In this document: positions 55,982-64,000 of the stretch, piece after piece
Numbering within the stretch: the stretch's first letter is position 1
Layout: every line of letters begins with the position of its first letter
DNA from: Leclercia adecarboxylata
Lineage (GTDB): Bacteria; Pseudomonadota; Gammaproteobacteria; Enterobacterales; Enterobacteriaceae
Assembly: GCA_901472455.1 (NCBI GenBank)
Contig: LR590464.1
Span: forward strand, 1,550,001 to 1,614,000
Direction of reading: 5' to 3'
Length of the DNA: 64,000 bases
Notes under the pieces: model-generated
Databases searched by the model: none
Told to the model about the DNA's origin: nothing
What the model saw: only the letters and a program-made list of their open reading frames with translations
Program-made: the position numbers and the translations under genes

Positions 55982-57172
55982 TTACAGCACCGCGACGATT
56001 GCTTCGCACAGTGGCGCCATGTTATCCGGCGTCATACCCGCCACGTTAACACGACCAGAAGCCACCGCGTACACGCCAAACTCTTCACGCAGACGCAGAA
56101 CCTGATCTTTGGTCAGGCCACTGAAGGAGAACATGCCGTTCTGCTTGATGATGAAGCTGAAGTCGCGATTCGCGCCTTTTTCCGCCAGGGTATTCACGAA
56201 CAGCAGGCGCATGCGCTGAATACGCTGACGCATGTCGTTCAGCTCCTGTTCCCAGATAGCGCGCAGTGCGTCATTGCTGAGAATGGTTGCCACCACAGAC
56301 GCACCGTGAGCCGGTGGGTTGGAGTAGTTGGCGCGAATAACGGATTTCATCTGGCTGAACGCACGATCGACAGTCTGCTCATCGGCAGCGACCAGCGTAC
56401 AGGCACCTACGCGCTCATTGTACAGACCGAAGTTCTTGGAATAGGAGCTGGCAACAATCAGCTCTTTATGCAGCGCAGCGAACGCGCGCAGGCCTTCGGC
56501 ATCTTCTTCCAGGCCACGGGCAAAGCCCTGGTAGGCGAAGTCGAACAGCGGCAGCCAGCCTTTTTCGACGGACAGCTTCGCCAGCTGTTCCCACTGCTCA
56601 AGCGTAGGATCGATGCCGGTTGGGTTATGGCAGCAGCCATGGAACAGAACCACATCACCCGCCTGCGCTTCGCTCAGGCTGGCCAGCAGACCGTCAAAGT
56701 CGAGAGCGTGATTCGCCGCGTCGTAGTAAGCATATTCACGCACTTCCAGACCAGCAGAGTTGAAAACGCTCTTATGGTTCGGCCAGCTTGGATTGCTCAC
56801 CCAGACCGTTTTTACGCTGGTATTTTTAGCGAGGAAATCCGCTGCCACGCGCAGGGCGCCAGTACCGCCAGGGGTCTGTGCGGTGCGGGCGCGTTTATCG
56901 TTGATAATCGCGTTGCCTTTGCCGAACAGCAGCTCCTGAGTGCAACGACCAAATTCCGGAATACCGTCGATGCCGAGGTAGTTTTTGGTATTTTCGTTTT
57001 CCAGCAGATACTGCTCAGCTTTTTTAACGCTGGTCAGTACCGGGGTCTTGCCGGTCTCATCTTTATAGACACCAATACCCAGGTTGATTTTTCCAGGGCG
57101 GTCATCGGCACGAAACAGATCGGCCAGGCCCAGAATTGGGTCGGCAGGGGCGGCGGTAATGTTCTCAAACAT
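55982..57172 (-). CDS. aspC: Aspartate aminotransferase
   Basis: AspC is a PLP enzyme that converts aspartate and 2-oxoglutarate into oxaloacetate and glutamate, and also acts on aromatic amino acids. It has 396 residues, as in E. coli. The PLP lysine lies in [15 protein letters not shown]. The substrate-binding arginine region is near the C-terminus ([13 protein letters not shown]). It is downstream of ompF on the same strand, with a terminator between. The frame is intact. Confidence 0.97.
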   Translation of the reverse strand: MFENITAAPADPILGLADLFRADDRPGKINLGIGVYKDETGKTPVLTSVKKAEQYLLENENTKNYLGIDGIPEFGRCTQELLFGKGNAIINDKRARTAQTPGGTGALRVAADFLAKNTSVKTVWVSNPSWPNHKSVFNSAGLEVREYAYYDAANHALDFDGLLASLSEAQAGDVVLFHGCCHNPTGIDPTLEQWEQLAKLSVEKGWLPLFDFAYQGFARGLEEDAEGLRAFAALHKELIVASSYSKNFGLYNERVGACTLVAADEQTVDRAFSQMKSVIRANYSNPPAHGASVVATILSNDALRAIWEQELNDMRQRIQRMRLLFVNTLAEKGANRDFSFIIKQNGMFSFSGLTKDQVLRLREEFGVYAVASGRVNVAGMTPDNMAPLCEAIVAVL

Positions 57173-57300
57173 GACGAAGTTCCATTGTGGTTACGGAAGT
57201 GAAATCCGCTATCAGGTTAACGATAGTTCTACAAAATGCCAACCGTTTGCTACAAAAAGCGTGCGGCTTTTCAAAAGTCGCCATTTTTAGCTTTCAGGCA

Positions 57301-57331
57301 TAAAAAAACAGGGCCGAAGCCCTGTTTTTTA
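57301..57331 (-). terminator. Terminator of ompF
   Basis: The arms aaaaacaggg and ccctgttttt surround a 6-base loop. On the minus strand a T-rich tail follows. It lies 26 bases past the ompF stop. Confidence 0.88.
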
Positions 57332-57356
57332 GACATATAACAAAGTGGTGTACTGA

Positions 57357-58439
57357 TTAGAACTGGTAAACGATACCAACACCCGCCTGGTCGTCGGTAG
57401 ACAGGCCAGTTGCTTCAGTGTAGTTGTTGTCGTCCAGCAGGTTGAAGCGGTACGCAGCGTACACGTTCATGTTCTTGTTGAAGTAGTACCCAGGTACCCA
57501 CTTCTACGTATTTCACCAGGTCAGCATCGCCACCGCTGAAACCGTTACGAGCAGTCCAGATCTTTACCTTTGGACTGTACGTAACCCACGGATGGACGCA
57601 GACCGAAGTCGAACTGGTACTGAACCACAGCTTCAACGTTCTGAGTCTTGTTAGCGAACTGGCTGTCGTTTTCACGAGTCATGTTCTGAGATTCGCCGTA
57701 CATTACCGCTGCGTACAGGTTGTTTGCGTCATACTTCAGGGAGGTTTGCCCAGCCTTCAGCACGTTCGCCTTTACCGTCTCGGCTCTGCGCAGCAGTACG
57801 ATCGGAGTTAGAGTAGGCTGCAGTTACGTTGAAGCCTTCAGCGAAGTCATAACCCAGAGAGTAGCTGCCGCCGTCGCCGTTCTGACGCTCGGTATCGTGG
57901 TTAGACGTGTTTGTGCCCTGGTACTGCAGACCCAGCGCCAGGCCGTCAACCAGACCGAAGAAGTCAGAGTTACGGTAGGTAGCCAGACCGGTGCTACGGC
58001 CAGTCATGAAGTTGTCGGATGCAGCCAGGGAGTCGCCGCCCCAGATAACGAACATATCGTAGAAGCCAGCGCATCGTAGAACACGCCGTAGTTACGACCG
58101 TAATCGAATGAACCGTATTCACCGGCTTTCAGGCCTGCGAATGCCAGACGGGTTTTAGTACCCTGTTTGCCTTCCCTGACCGGAGGCGTCCATGTTGTAT
58201 TCCCACTGACCGTAACCAGCCAGTTGGTCATTAATCTGGGTTTCACCCTTAAAGCCGATACGCGCATAGGTGGTGTCAGCGTTAGAAGTATCACCGTTAG
58301 TGGTCCACTGGTGTTCGCCTACTGCTTTACCGTAGAAGTCCAGCTTGTTAGCGTTTTTGTTATAGATTTCTGCTGCGTTAGCTGCACCGGCTGCCAGCAG
58401 GGCAGGGATAACCACTGCCAGGATATTGCGCTTCATCAT
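57357..58439 (-). CDS. ompF: Outer-membrane porin OmpF (OmpK35/OmpE35 type), five frameshifts
   Basis: OmpF is a trimeric 16-strand general porin for small hydrophilic solutes and many beta-lactams. The start is [22 protein letters not shown], a signal peptide, and the mature part begins [16 protein letters not shown]. The protein ends GIVYQF, the typical porin C-terminus with a final Phe. The text is closer to Klebsiella OmpK35 than to E. coli OmpF. Frame errors are extra bases at 58174-58176, 57744-57746, 57555-57556 and 57489-57491, and a missing base at 58066. Corrected length is about 359. A porin disrupted once could reflect drug selection. Five run errors in one gene point to sequencing faults. 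Confidence 0.93.
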
Positions 58440-58560
58440 TATTTATTACCCTCATTGGTTTTTTTATGACACTCCGCACTGCCGTCAATAAATTCTGTCA
58501 ATAAATATTTCCGGAACTATTGATGAGGAGTTTGGTGTCTTTATGTGTCTGACAGGCATC
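58440..58560 (-). promoter_or_regulatory. ompF mRNA leader, MicF-type target
   Basis: On the minus strand the leader reads much like E. coli ompF (agacacataaagacacc ... tgagggtaataaataatg). It has the same ribosome site (gaggg) just before the start. In E. coli the sRNA MicF pairs with this segment. The conservation suggests the same control here. This is inference from sequence similarity. Confidence 0.7.
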
Positions 58561-58665
58561 TTTCCATTCAAATCCACGTTTCGCTAGCCTGAATGTGCTA
58601 CAAACCTAAAGAATCAGTTACAAGAAGAAAATATGTGTAACAAAAGATGTATTTTAAGGAACTTT
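58561..58665 (-). promoter_or_regulatory. ompF promoter and OmpR-binding region
   Basis: On the minus strand the DNA around 58610-58660 (cttttgttacacatattttc, then cttgtaac) resembles the OmpR boxes upstream of E. coli ompF. The segment after it (ttgtagcacattcaggctag, then gcgaaacg) resembles the E. coli promoter. EnvZ/OmpR osmotic control is therefore likely. Confidence 0.72.
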
Positions 58666-59003
58666 GTGAAGCATCTCAAAGTTCAGAGTTGAATGGTCAA
58701 AATTAAAGCTCGACTAATTCTATCTATATGAATTGCTTATCTTAATTTCAGCTAACGACTTTTTTTATGATCCGAAGCATTAGCACACTATTTTTCTTAT
58801 CGTTGAAGATGGACATCTGGATAGCCGTATTTTTGTACGAAAAATGTGCTAATGCTTGAGATAAGTATTAGGCGCAATAAGACTGTGGTTTATTTTGTGT
58901 GCAAAGATATTTCATGGAAATAAAGCGTAACAGTGGAGAGGATTTTGCGGGGTTGCGCTTTAAGGATAATGACTTTCAACTGACAAAATTTGACAGTGCA
59001 GAA
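58666..59003. other. AT-rich intergenic region between asnS and ompF
   Basis: No gene is visible. It holds distal OmpR/IHF-type sequence for ompF and a 13-base inverted repeat (58775-58787 and 58845-58857). Its base composition is clearly more AT-rich than the genes around it. Confidence 0.6.
58775..58857. repeat. Perfect 13-base inverted repeat in the ompF upstream region
   Basis: aagcattagcaca at 58775-58787 is the exact complement of tgtgctaatgctt at 58845-58857, with 57 bases between. It could form a cruciform or a paired binding site. I do not recognise a known operator. Confidence 0.6.
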
Positions 59004-59033
59004 TAAAATAATGGCCAGCAGAGGCTGGCCATT
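59004..59033 (-). terminator. Terminator of asnS
   Basis: A perfect 10-base stem (aatggccagc and gctggccatt) with a 4-base loop lies 14 bases past the asnS stop. On the minus strand it is followed by attttatt. Confidence 0.82.
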
Positions 59034-59046
59034 GAGTGTTACTGAA

Positions 59047-60447
59047 TCAGAAGGTGGCGTTGCGCGGGGTACGCGGGAAAGGAATAACGTCACGCACGTT
59101 CTGAACACCGGTCACGTAAGCGATCAGACGCTCGAAGCCGAGACCGAAACCGGAGTGCGGTACGGTGCCGTAACGGCGTAAATCGCGATACCACCAGTAG
59201 TCCTCTTTATTGAGGCCCATCTCAGCCATACGCGCATCCAGCACATCCAGACGCTCTTCACGCTGAGAACCACCGATAATTTCACCGATGCCCGGGCAAG
59301 GACGTCCATCGCGGCAACGGTTTTACCCGTCTTCGTTAAGGCGCATATAGAACGCCTTAATGTCTTTCGGATAGTTTTTCACGACCACCGGGGCTTTGAA
59401 GTGTTTCTCGGCCAGGTAGCGTTCGTGCTCGGAGGAGAGGTCAACACCCCAGTAAACCGGGTTCTCAAATTTCTGACCGCAATTTTCGAGGATCGTCACC
59501 GCATCGGTGTAATCGACCTGCGCAAAATCAGCAGAGACGAAACGCTCCAGACGGGAGATTGCATCGCTGTCGACGCGCTCGGCGAAGAATTTCATGTCGT
59601 CAGCGCGCTCGGTGAGCACCGCGTTAAAGACATATTTCAGCATCGCTTCCGCGAGGCCAGCTACGTCATCGAGGTTGGCGAAGGCCACTTCCGGTTCCAG
59701 CATCCAGAATTCCGCCAGGTGACGGCTGGTGTTGGAGTTCTCGGCACGGAAGGTTGGGCCGAAGGTGTAGATTTTGGACAGTGCGCAGGCGTAGGTTTCG
59801 CCGTTCAGCTGGCCAGATACGGTCAGGAAGGACTCTTTGCCAAAGAAATCTTTGTCGTAGTCCACTTTGCCTTCCGGCGTGCGCGGCAGATTTTCCATGT
59901 CCAGCGTGGAGACGCGGAACATCTCGCCAGCGCCTTCGGTGTCGGAGGCGGTAATCAGCGGGGTGGAGACCCAGAAGTAGCCCTGTTCGTCAAAGAAACG
60001 GTGCAGCGCCTGCGCCAGAGTGTGACGCACACGGGCCACGGCACCAATCATGTTGGTACGCGGACGCAGGTGAGCCACTTCACGCAGATATTCGATGCTG
60101 TGGCGTTTTGCCGCCATCGGGTAAGTATCCGGATCTTCAACCCAGCCGGTCACTTCAATTGAGGTGGCCTGCAGTTCAAAGCTCTGACCCTGGCCCTTAG
60201 AGGCCACGATCTTACCGGTGACAACCACGGAACAGCCGGTGGTCAGACGCAGCACTTCCTGATTGTAATTGGGCAGAGAATTATTAATAACGGCCTGTAC
60301 AGGATCAAAGCAGGAACCGTCATAAACGGCGAGGAATGAAAAGCCAGCTTTTGAATCTCGGCGGGTACGCACCCATCCGCGCACGGTGACTTCGCTGTCA
60401 ACGGCTACGCGGCCCTGGAGTACGTCGGCTACAGGCACAACGCTCAT
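59047..60447 (-). CDS. asnS: Asparaginyl-tRNA synthetase (two frameshifts)
   Basis: AsnS charges tRNA-Asn. It is essential. The N-terminal OB-fold anticodon domain (about 1-120, [17 protein letters not shown]) is followed by the class IIb core, with motif 2 near [21 protein letters not shown] and motif 3 near [15 protein letters not shown]. An extra base in 59326-59328 (expected [21 protein letters not shown]) and a missing one in 59294-59296 cancel. The end ([11 protein letters not shown]) is regained before the stop at 59047. Corrected length is 466, as in E. coli. Confidence 0.95.
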
Positions 60448-60608
60448 AATAATCTCTCTATGTAGTCCAAAAATAAAATCTGTATCCCCTTCAATGGGGG
60501 GATATCTATGTTACCTGGCATCCGCCATCAGACAAGCAGATTTCGCTCTGATAAGAAAAGAAATAAGAAATAAATGAGAAAGGGAGCCGGGCAGACTCCC
60601 TGAAAGGA

Positions 60609-61811
60609 TCAACTGGCGATTTTTATCTGTGGCAGGTCGAACGCTTTACGCAGTGCGCGTACGAAAGCTTTGTCATGGCAAATAGTTTTGCCCGGGCTGT
60701 CGGAGAGTTTTGCCACCGGCTTACCGTTACATTCCACCAGTTTAATGACGATATTCAGCGGTTTTACCTGAGGAATATCGCAAGTCAACCGGGTGCCGAT
60801 GCCAAAGGCCAGGTTTACGCGTGAAGAGAAGTGCCGGTACAAGCCTACCGCTTTTGGCAGGTCGAGATTATCGGAGAAGACCAGCACTTTGCTCATCGGA
60901 TCGATGCCTAACTTTTGATAATGGGCAATGGCTTTCTCGCCCCACTCCTGCGGATCCCCTGAGTCATGGCGCAGCCCCTGATAGGCGGTGGCGAACTCCG
61001 GGCCGAAATCACGCAGGAAGGCATCCATGGTAATACAGTCGGTTAAGGCGATGCCGAGCTGGTCCGGGTATTCTTCAAGCCAGGCCGCCAGCGCCGCACG
61101 CTGGCTGGTGGCCAGTTCCGGGCTGATCTGCTGATGCGCCTGGAACCACTCATGCGCCTGGGTGCCCATTGGGGTCAGGTTCAGGCGGCGGGCCAGATCG
61201 TAATTACTGGTGCCGACAAACCACGGCTCCTGCTGCAGCCGTTCGACGATGGCCTGCTGCACCTCGCGGGAGAAACGACGGCGGGTGCCAAAATCCATCA
61301 GCCGGAAACGCGACATATCCAGCGAGTCGGTCAGTTGGGCAAAATCAACCAGCTTATGTTCCAGGGTATCCAGCGCTTGATCAACGCTGACCTCCGGGGA
61401 ACGGAAGTGGTGTACCAGCTCGCTGATCACCGCCAGCAGCGGCACTTCCCACATGATCACTTCGCGCCACGGGCCTTCCAGGCGAATATGCAGCTTGCCG
61501 TTATCATTGCTGATCTGAACCTGGGCCGGGTCATAGCGGAAATTCCGCAGCCATTGCAGGTAGTCTTCTTTAAAGAAAGGCAGGCCGGAAAGCCACTGGA
61601 ATTCCTCGTCCCGCAGACGAAGATGTTGCATAGCGTCGACTTGCTCACGAATGGCATCAGCATAGATCCCAAGCAAATCATCACCACGGCAGCGGAACTC
61701 AGCCGCGACCTGTACGTCGTGGTAGTGGTGAAAAACGGCTTGCTGCATATGCAATTTATACGCGTCGGTATCCAGCAGCGTATGCAGAACAGGTGAAGCG
61801 AATCGAGTCAT
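60609..61811 (-). CDS. pncB: Nicotinate phosphoribosyltransferase
   Basis: PncB joins nicotinate and PRPP to form nicotinate mononucleotide in NAD salvage. I start it at 61811 ([19 protein letters not shown]), giving 400 residues as in E. coli. The ATG at 61835 would add eight foreign residues. The regulatory histidine region lies in GLRHDSGDP, and the phosphoribosyl-binding part includes [10 protein letters not shown]. It is divergent from pepN. The frame is intact. Confidence 0.96.
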   Translation of the reverse strand: MTRFASPVLHTLLDTDAYKLHMQQAVFHHYHDVQVAAEFRCRGDDLLGIYADAIREQVDAMQHLRLRDEEFQWLSGLPFFKEDYLQWLRNFRYDPAQVQISNDNGKLHIRLEGPWREVIMWEVPLLAVISELVHHFRSPEVSVDQALDTLEHKLVDFAQLTDSLDMSRFRLMDFGTRRRFSREVQQAIVERLQQEPWFVGTSNYDLARRLNLTPMGTQAHEWFQAHQQISPELATSQRAALAAWLEEYPDQLGIALTDCITMDAFLRDFGPEFATAYQGLRHDSGDPQEWGEKAIAHYQKLGIDPMSKVLVFSDNLDLPKAVGLYRHFSSRVNLAFGIGTRLTCDIPQVKPLNIVIKLVECNGKPVAKLSDSPGKTICHDKAFVRALRKAFDLPQIKIAS

Positions 61812-62075
61812 AGGTGCGCAGTAGCATCCTCTCACGGGAGCGTTTAGTACAATAAACGACTAATGAAACCGCTGGAGTATACCTTGTTTAGCGATTTATT
61901 GAACCCCGATCACACCATAAGCCTGGACCAGGGTCGAGTGCATTTCGTGCCGCATGTTATTAAAATGTAGCAAATAGAGTGTTTGTGACTGAAAAGATGA
62001 ACATTCTGCATAGCGCGATTTACACAACAGGAATAGACTGACTCGTTATTCGACAAACGATGCAAAAGGTTTTCT
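61812..62075. promoter_or_regulatory. Divergent pncB/pepN promoter region
   Basis: This 264-base gap separates the divergent genes. On the pncB side a tract near 61845-61860 (gtttagtacaataaacgac) resembles the NadR-type palindrome of NAD-regulated genes (TGTTTA-N6-TAAACA), but not perfectly. I cannot confirm it. Confidence 0.4.
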
Positions 62076-64000
62076 ATGACACAACAGCCTCAAGCCAAAT
62101 ACCGCCACGACTACCGTGCGCCGGATTACCTGATTAGCGATATCGATCTGACTTTTGACCTGGATGCCACTAAAACCGTTGTCACGGCGGTAAGCCAGGT
62201 GACACGCCATAACGCCACGGCAGTGCCGCTGCGTCTTGATGGCGAAGATCTGATCCTGGTGTCGATACACGTAAACGACACCGCATGGACTGACTATAAA
62301 GAAGAAAACAACCAGCTGGTGCTCGATAATCTGCCGGAGCGCTTTACATTACGCATCGTTAACGAAATCAGTCCGGCGTCCAACACCGCGCTTGAAGGGT
62401 TATACCAGTCGGGCGTCGCGCTCTGTACCCAATGTGAAGCCGAAGGTTTCCGTCACATTACCTGGTATCTCGACCGCCCGGATGTGCTGGCCCGCTTCAC
62501 CACGAAAATCATCGCCGATAAAGCCACCTATCCGTTCCTGCTCTCCAACGGCAACCGCGTGGGTGAGGGCGAGCTGGAAAACGGCCGTCATTGGGTGCAG
62601 TGGCAGGATCCGTTCCCGAAACCGTGCTACCTGTTTGCGCTGGTGGCAGGTGATTTTGACGTCCTGCGTGACACCTTCACCACCCGTTCCGGTCGCGAAG
62701 TGGCGCTGGAGCTGTTTGTCGATCGCGGCAACCTCGATCGTGCGCCATGGGCGATGACCTCCCTCATCAACTCCATGAAGTGGGACGAAGAGCGTTTCGG
62801 CCTCGAATATGACCTCGACATCTACATGATCGTCGCCGTTGATTTCTTCAATATGGGCGCGATGGAGAACAAAGGCCTTAACGTCTTTAACTCCAAATAT
62901 GTGCTGGCGCGTACCGATACCGCCACCGATAAAGATTACCTCGATATCGAGCGCGTTATCGGCCACGAATACTTCCATAACTGGACCGGCAACCGCGTCA
63001 CCTGCCGCGACTGGTTCCAGCTAAGCCTGAAAGAGGGCTTAACCGTCTTCCGCGATCAGGAGTTCAGCTCTGACCTCGGCTCGCGCGCAGTAAACCGCAT
63101 CAATAACGTGCGCACCATGCGCGGCCTGCAGTTTGCGGAAGATGCCAGCCCGATGGCGCACCCGATCCGCCCGGATAAAGTGATCGAGATGAACAACTTC
63201 TACACCCTGACGGTTTATGAAAAGGGTTCTGAAATCATCCGCATGATCCACACCCTGCTGGGTGAAGCGAATTTCCAGAAAGGGATGCAGCTCTATTTCG
63301 AGCGCCACGACGGCAGCGCTGCCACCTGCGACGATTTCGTACAGGCGATGGAAGATGCCTCTAATGTCGATCTGTCCATTTCCGCCGCTGGTACAGCCAG
63401 GCCGGTACGCCGATTGTGACCGTCAAAGACGACTACAACCCGGAAACCGAGCAGTACACCCTGACCATCAGCCAGCGCACACCGCCGACGGCTGAGCAGG
63501 AAGAGAAGCACCCGCTGCATATTCCGTTCGCCATCGAGCTGTATGACAACGAAGGCAAGGTGATCCCGCTGCAAAAAGGCGGTCATCCGGTACATAACGT
63601 GCTGAACGTGACTCAGGCCGAGCAGACCTTCGTGTTTGATAACGTCTACTTCCAGCCGGTGCCTGCGCTGCTGTGCGAATTCTCCGCGCCGGTCAAGCTG
63701 GAGTACAAGTGGAGCGATCAGCAGCTGACCTTCCTGATGCGTCACGCGCGCAATGACTTCTCCCGCTGGGATGCTGCGCAGAGTCTGCTGGCAACCTACA
63801 TCAAGCTCAACGTGAACCGTCATCAGCAGGGCCAGCCGCTGTCTCTGCCCGTCCACGTTGCGGATGCGTTCCGCGCGATCCTGCTGGATGAGAAGATCGA
63901 CCCGGCGTTGGCGGCTGAAATTCTGACCCTGCCGTCTGCAACGGAAATCGCCGAGCTGTTTGAGATTATCGACCCGATTGCGATTGTGGCCGTGCGTGAA
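62076..64000 (+). CDS. pepN: Aminopeptidase N (cut by the window edge, one frameshift)
   Basis: PepN is the M1-family zinc aminopeptidase that does most cytoplasmic peptide trimming. The start is MTQQPQAKYRHDYRAPDYLI. The substrate loop GAMEN begins at residue 261, and the zinc site HEYFH starts at 297. One C is missing at 63376, inside NVDLSHFRRWYSQAGTP. The next frame runs open to base 64000 (KDDYNPETEQYTLTISQRTPPTAEQEE...). About 642 of the expected 870 residues are present. The 3' end lies outside the window, so it is partial by position only. Confidence 0.95.

Noticed and set aside
57357..58439. Porin loss through selection for antibiotic resistance
   Set aside because: ompF has five run-length errors, the same kind and density as neighbouring essential genes, so error is the simpler cause.

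Overview
The window is a stretch of enterobacterial core chromosome, and gene identity and order match the 20-minute region of Escherichia coli K-12: infA, aat, cydC, cydD, trxB, lrp, ftsK, lolA, rarA, serS, dmsABC, ycaD, pflA, pflB, focA, ycaO, ycaP, serC, aroA, cmk, rpsA, ihfB, comEC, msbA, lpxK, ycaQ, ycaR, kdsB, ycbJ, elyC, cmoM, mukFEB, ldtD, mepK, gloC, aspC, ompF, asnS, pncB, pepN. The proteins are close to but not identical with those of E. coli. The porin resembles the OmpK35/OmpE35 type, ycaL and the ycaMNK block are absent, and a CigR-like gene sits between ycaD and pflA. I therefore place it in Enterobacteriaceae near Enterobacter, Klebsiella or a related genus, without naming a species.

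Layout. Bases 1-1060 are diverged tandem repeats 162-199 bases long. They are followed by a short stretch with possible P4-satellite traces and an unrecognised gene (1383-1799), so the left edge looks like the end of an accessory insert next to infA. 2 to 9 kb holds translation initiation (infA), N-end rule (aat), cytochrome bd assembly and thiol export (cydDC), thioredoxin reductase and the global regulator Lrp. 9 to 17 kb holds ftsK, lolA, rarA and serS. 17 to 29 kb is an anaerobic block: DMSO reductase (dmsABC), pyruvate formate-lyase and its activase, the formate channel and ycaO. 29 to 36 kb has serC-aroA, cmk, rpsA and ihfB. 36 to 45 kb is an envelope cluster: comEC, the lipid A flippase and kinase (msbA-lpxK), kdsB for Kdo, and elyC. 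45 to 52.5 kb is cmoM with the mukFEB condensin operon. 52.5 to 64 kb has ldtD/mepK (making and cutting 3-3 peptidoglycan cross-links), gloC, aspC, ompF, asnS, pncB and a pepN cut by the window edge.

A striking property is that 25 of about 46 genes are broken by single-base insertions or deletions. By comparison with family sequences recalled from memory I count about 59, roughly 41 insertions and 18 deletions. Nearly every one lengthens or shortens a run of identical bases. When they are undone, almost every gene recovers its family length exactly (for example ftsK 1407, dmsA 814, mukB 1482, serS 430, asnS 466 residues). Essential genes (ftsK, serS, msbA, lpxK, kdsB, mukB, asnS) are hit as often as dispensable ones. 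I read this as base-calling error in the source assembly, not gene decay. Several genes (pflB, ycaD, ycaQ, a part of comEC) carry compensating indels, so they look open but contain short wrong-frame stretches.

I found no convincing undescribed system. The parts that known genes explain least are the left-edge repeats, the orphan gene at 1383-1799, the CigR-like insertion and an inverted repeat upstream of ompF.
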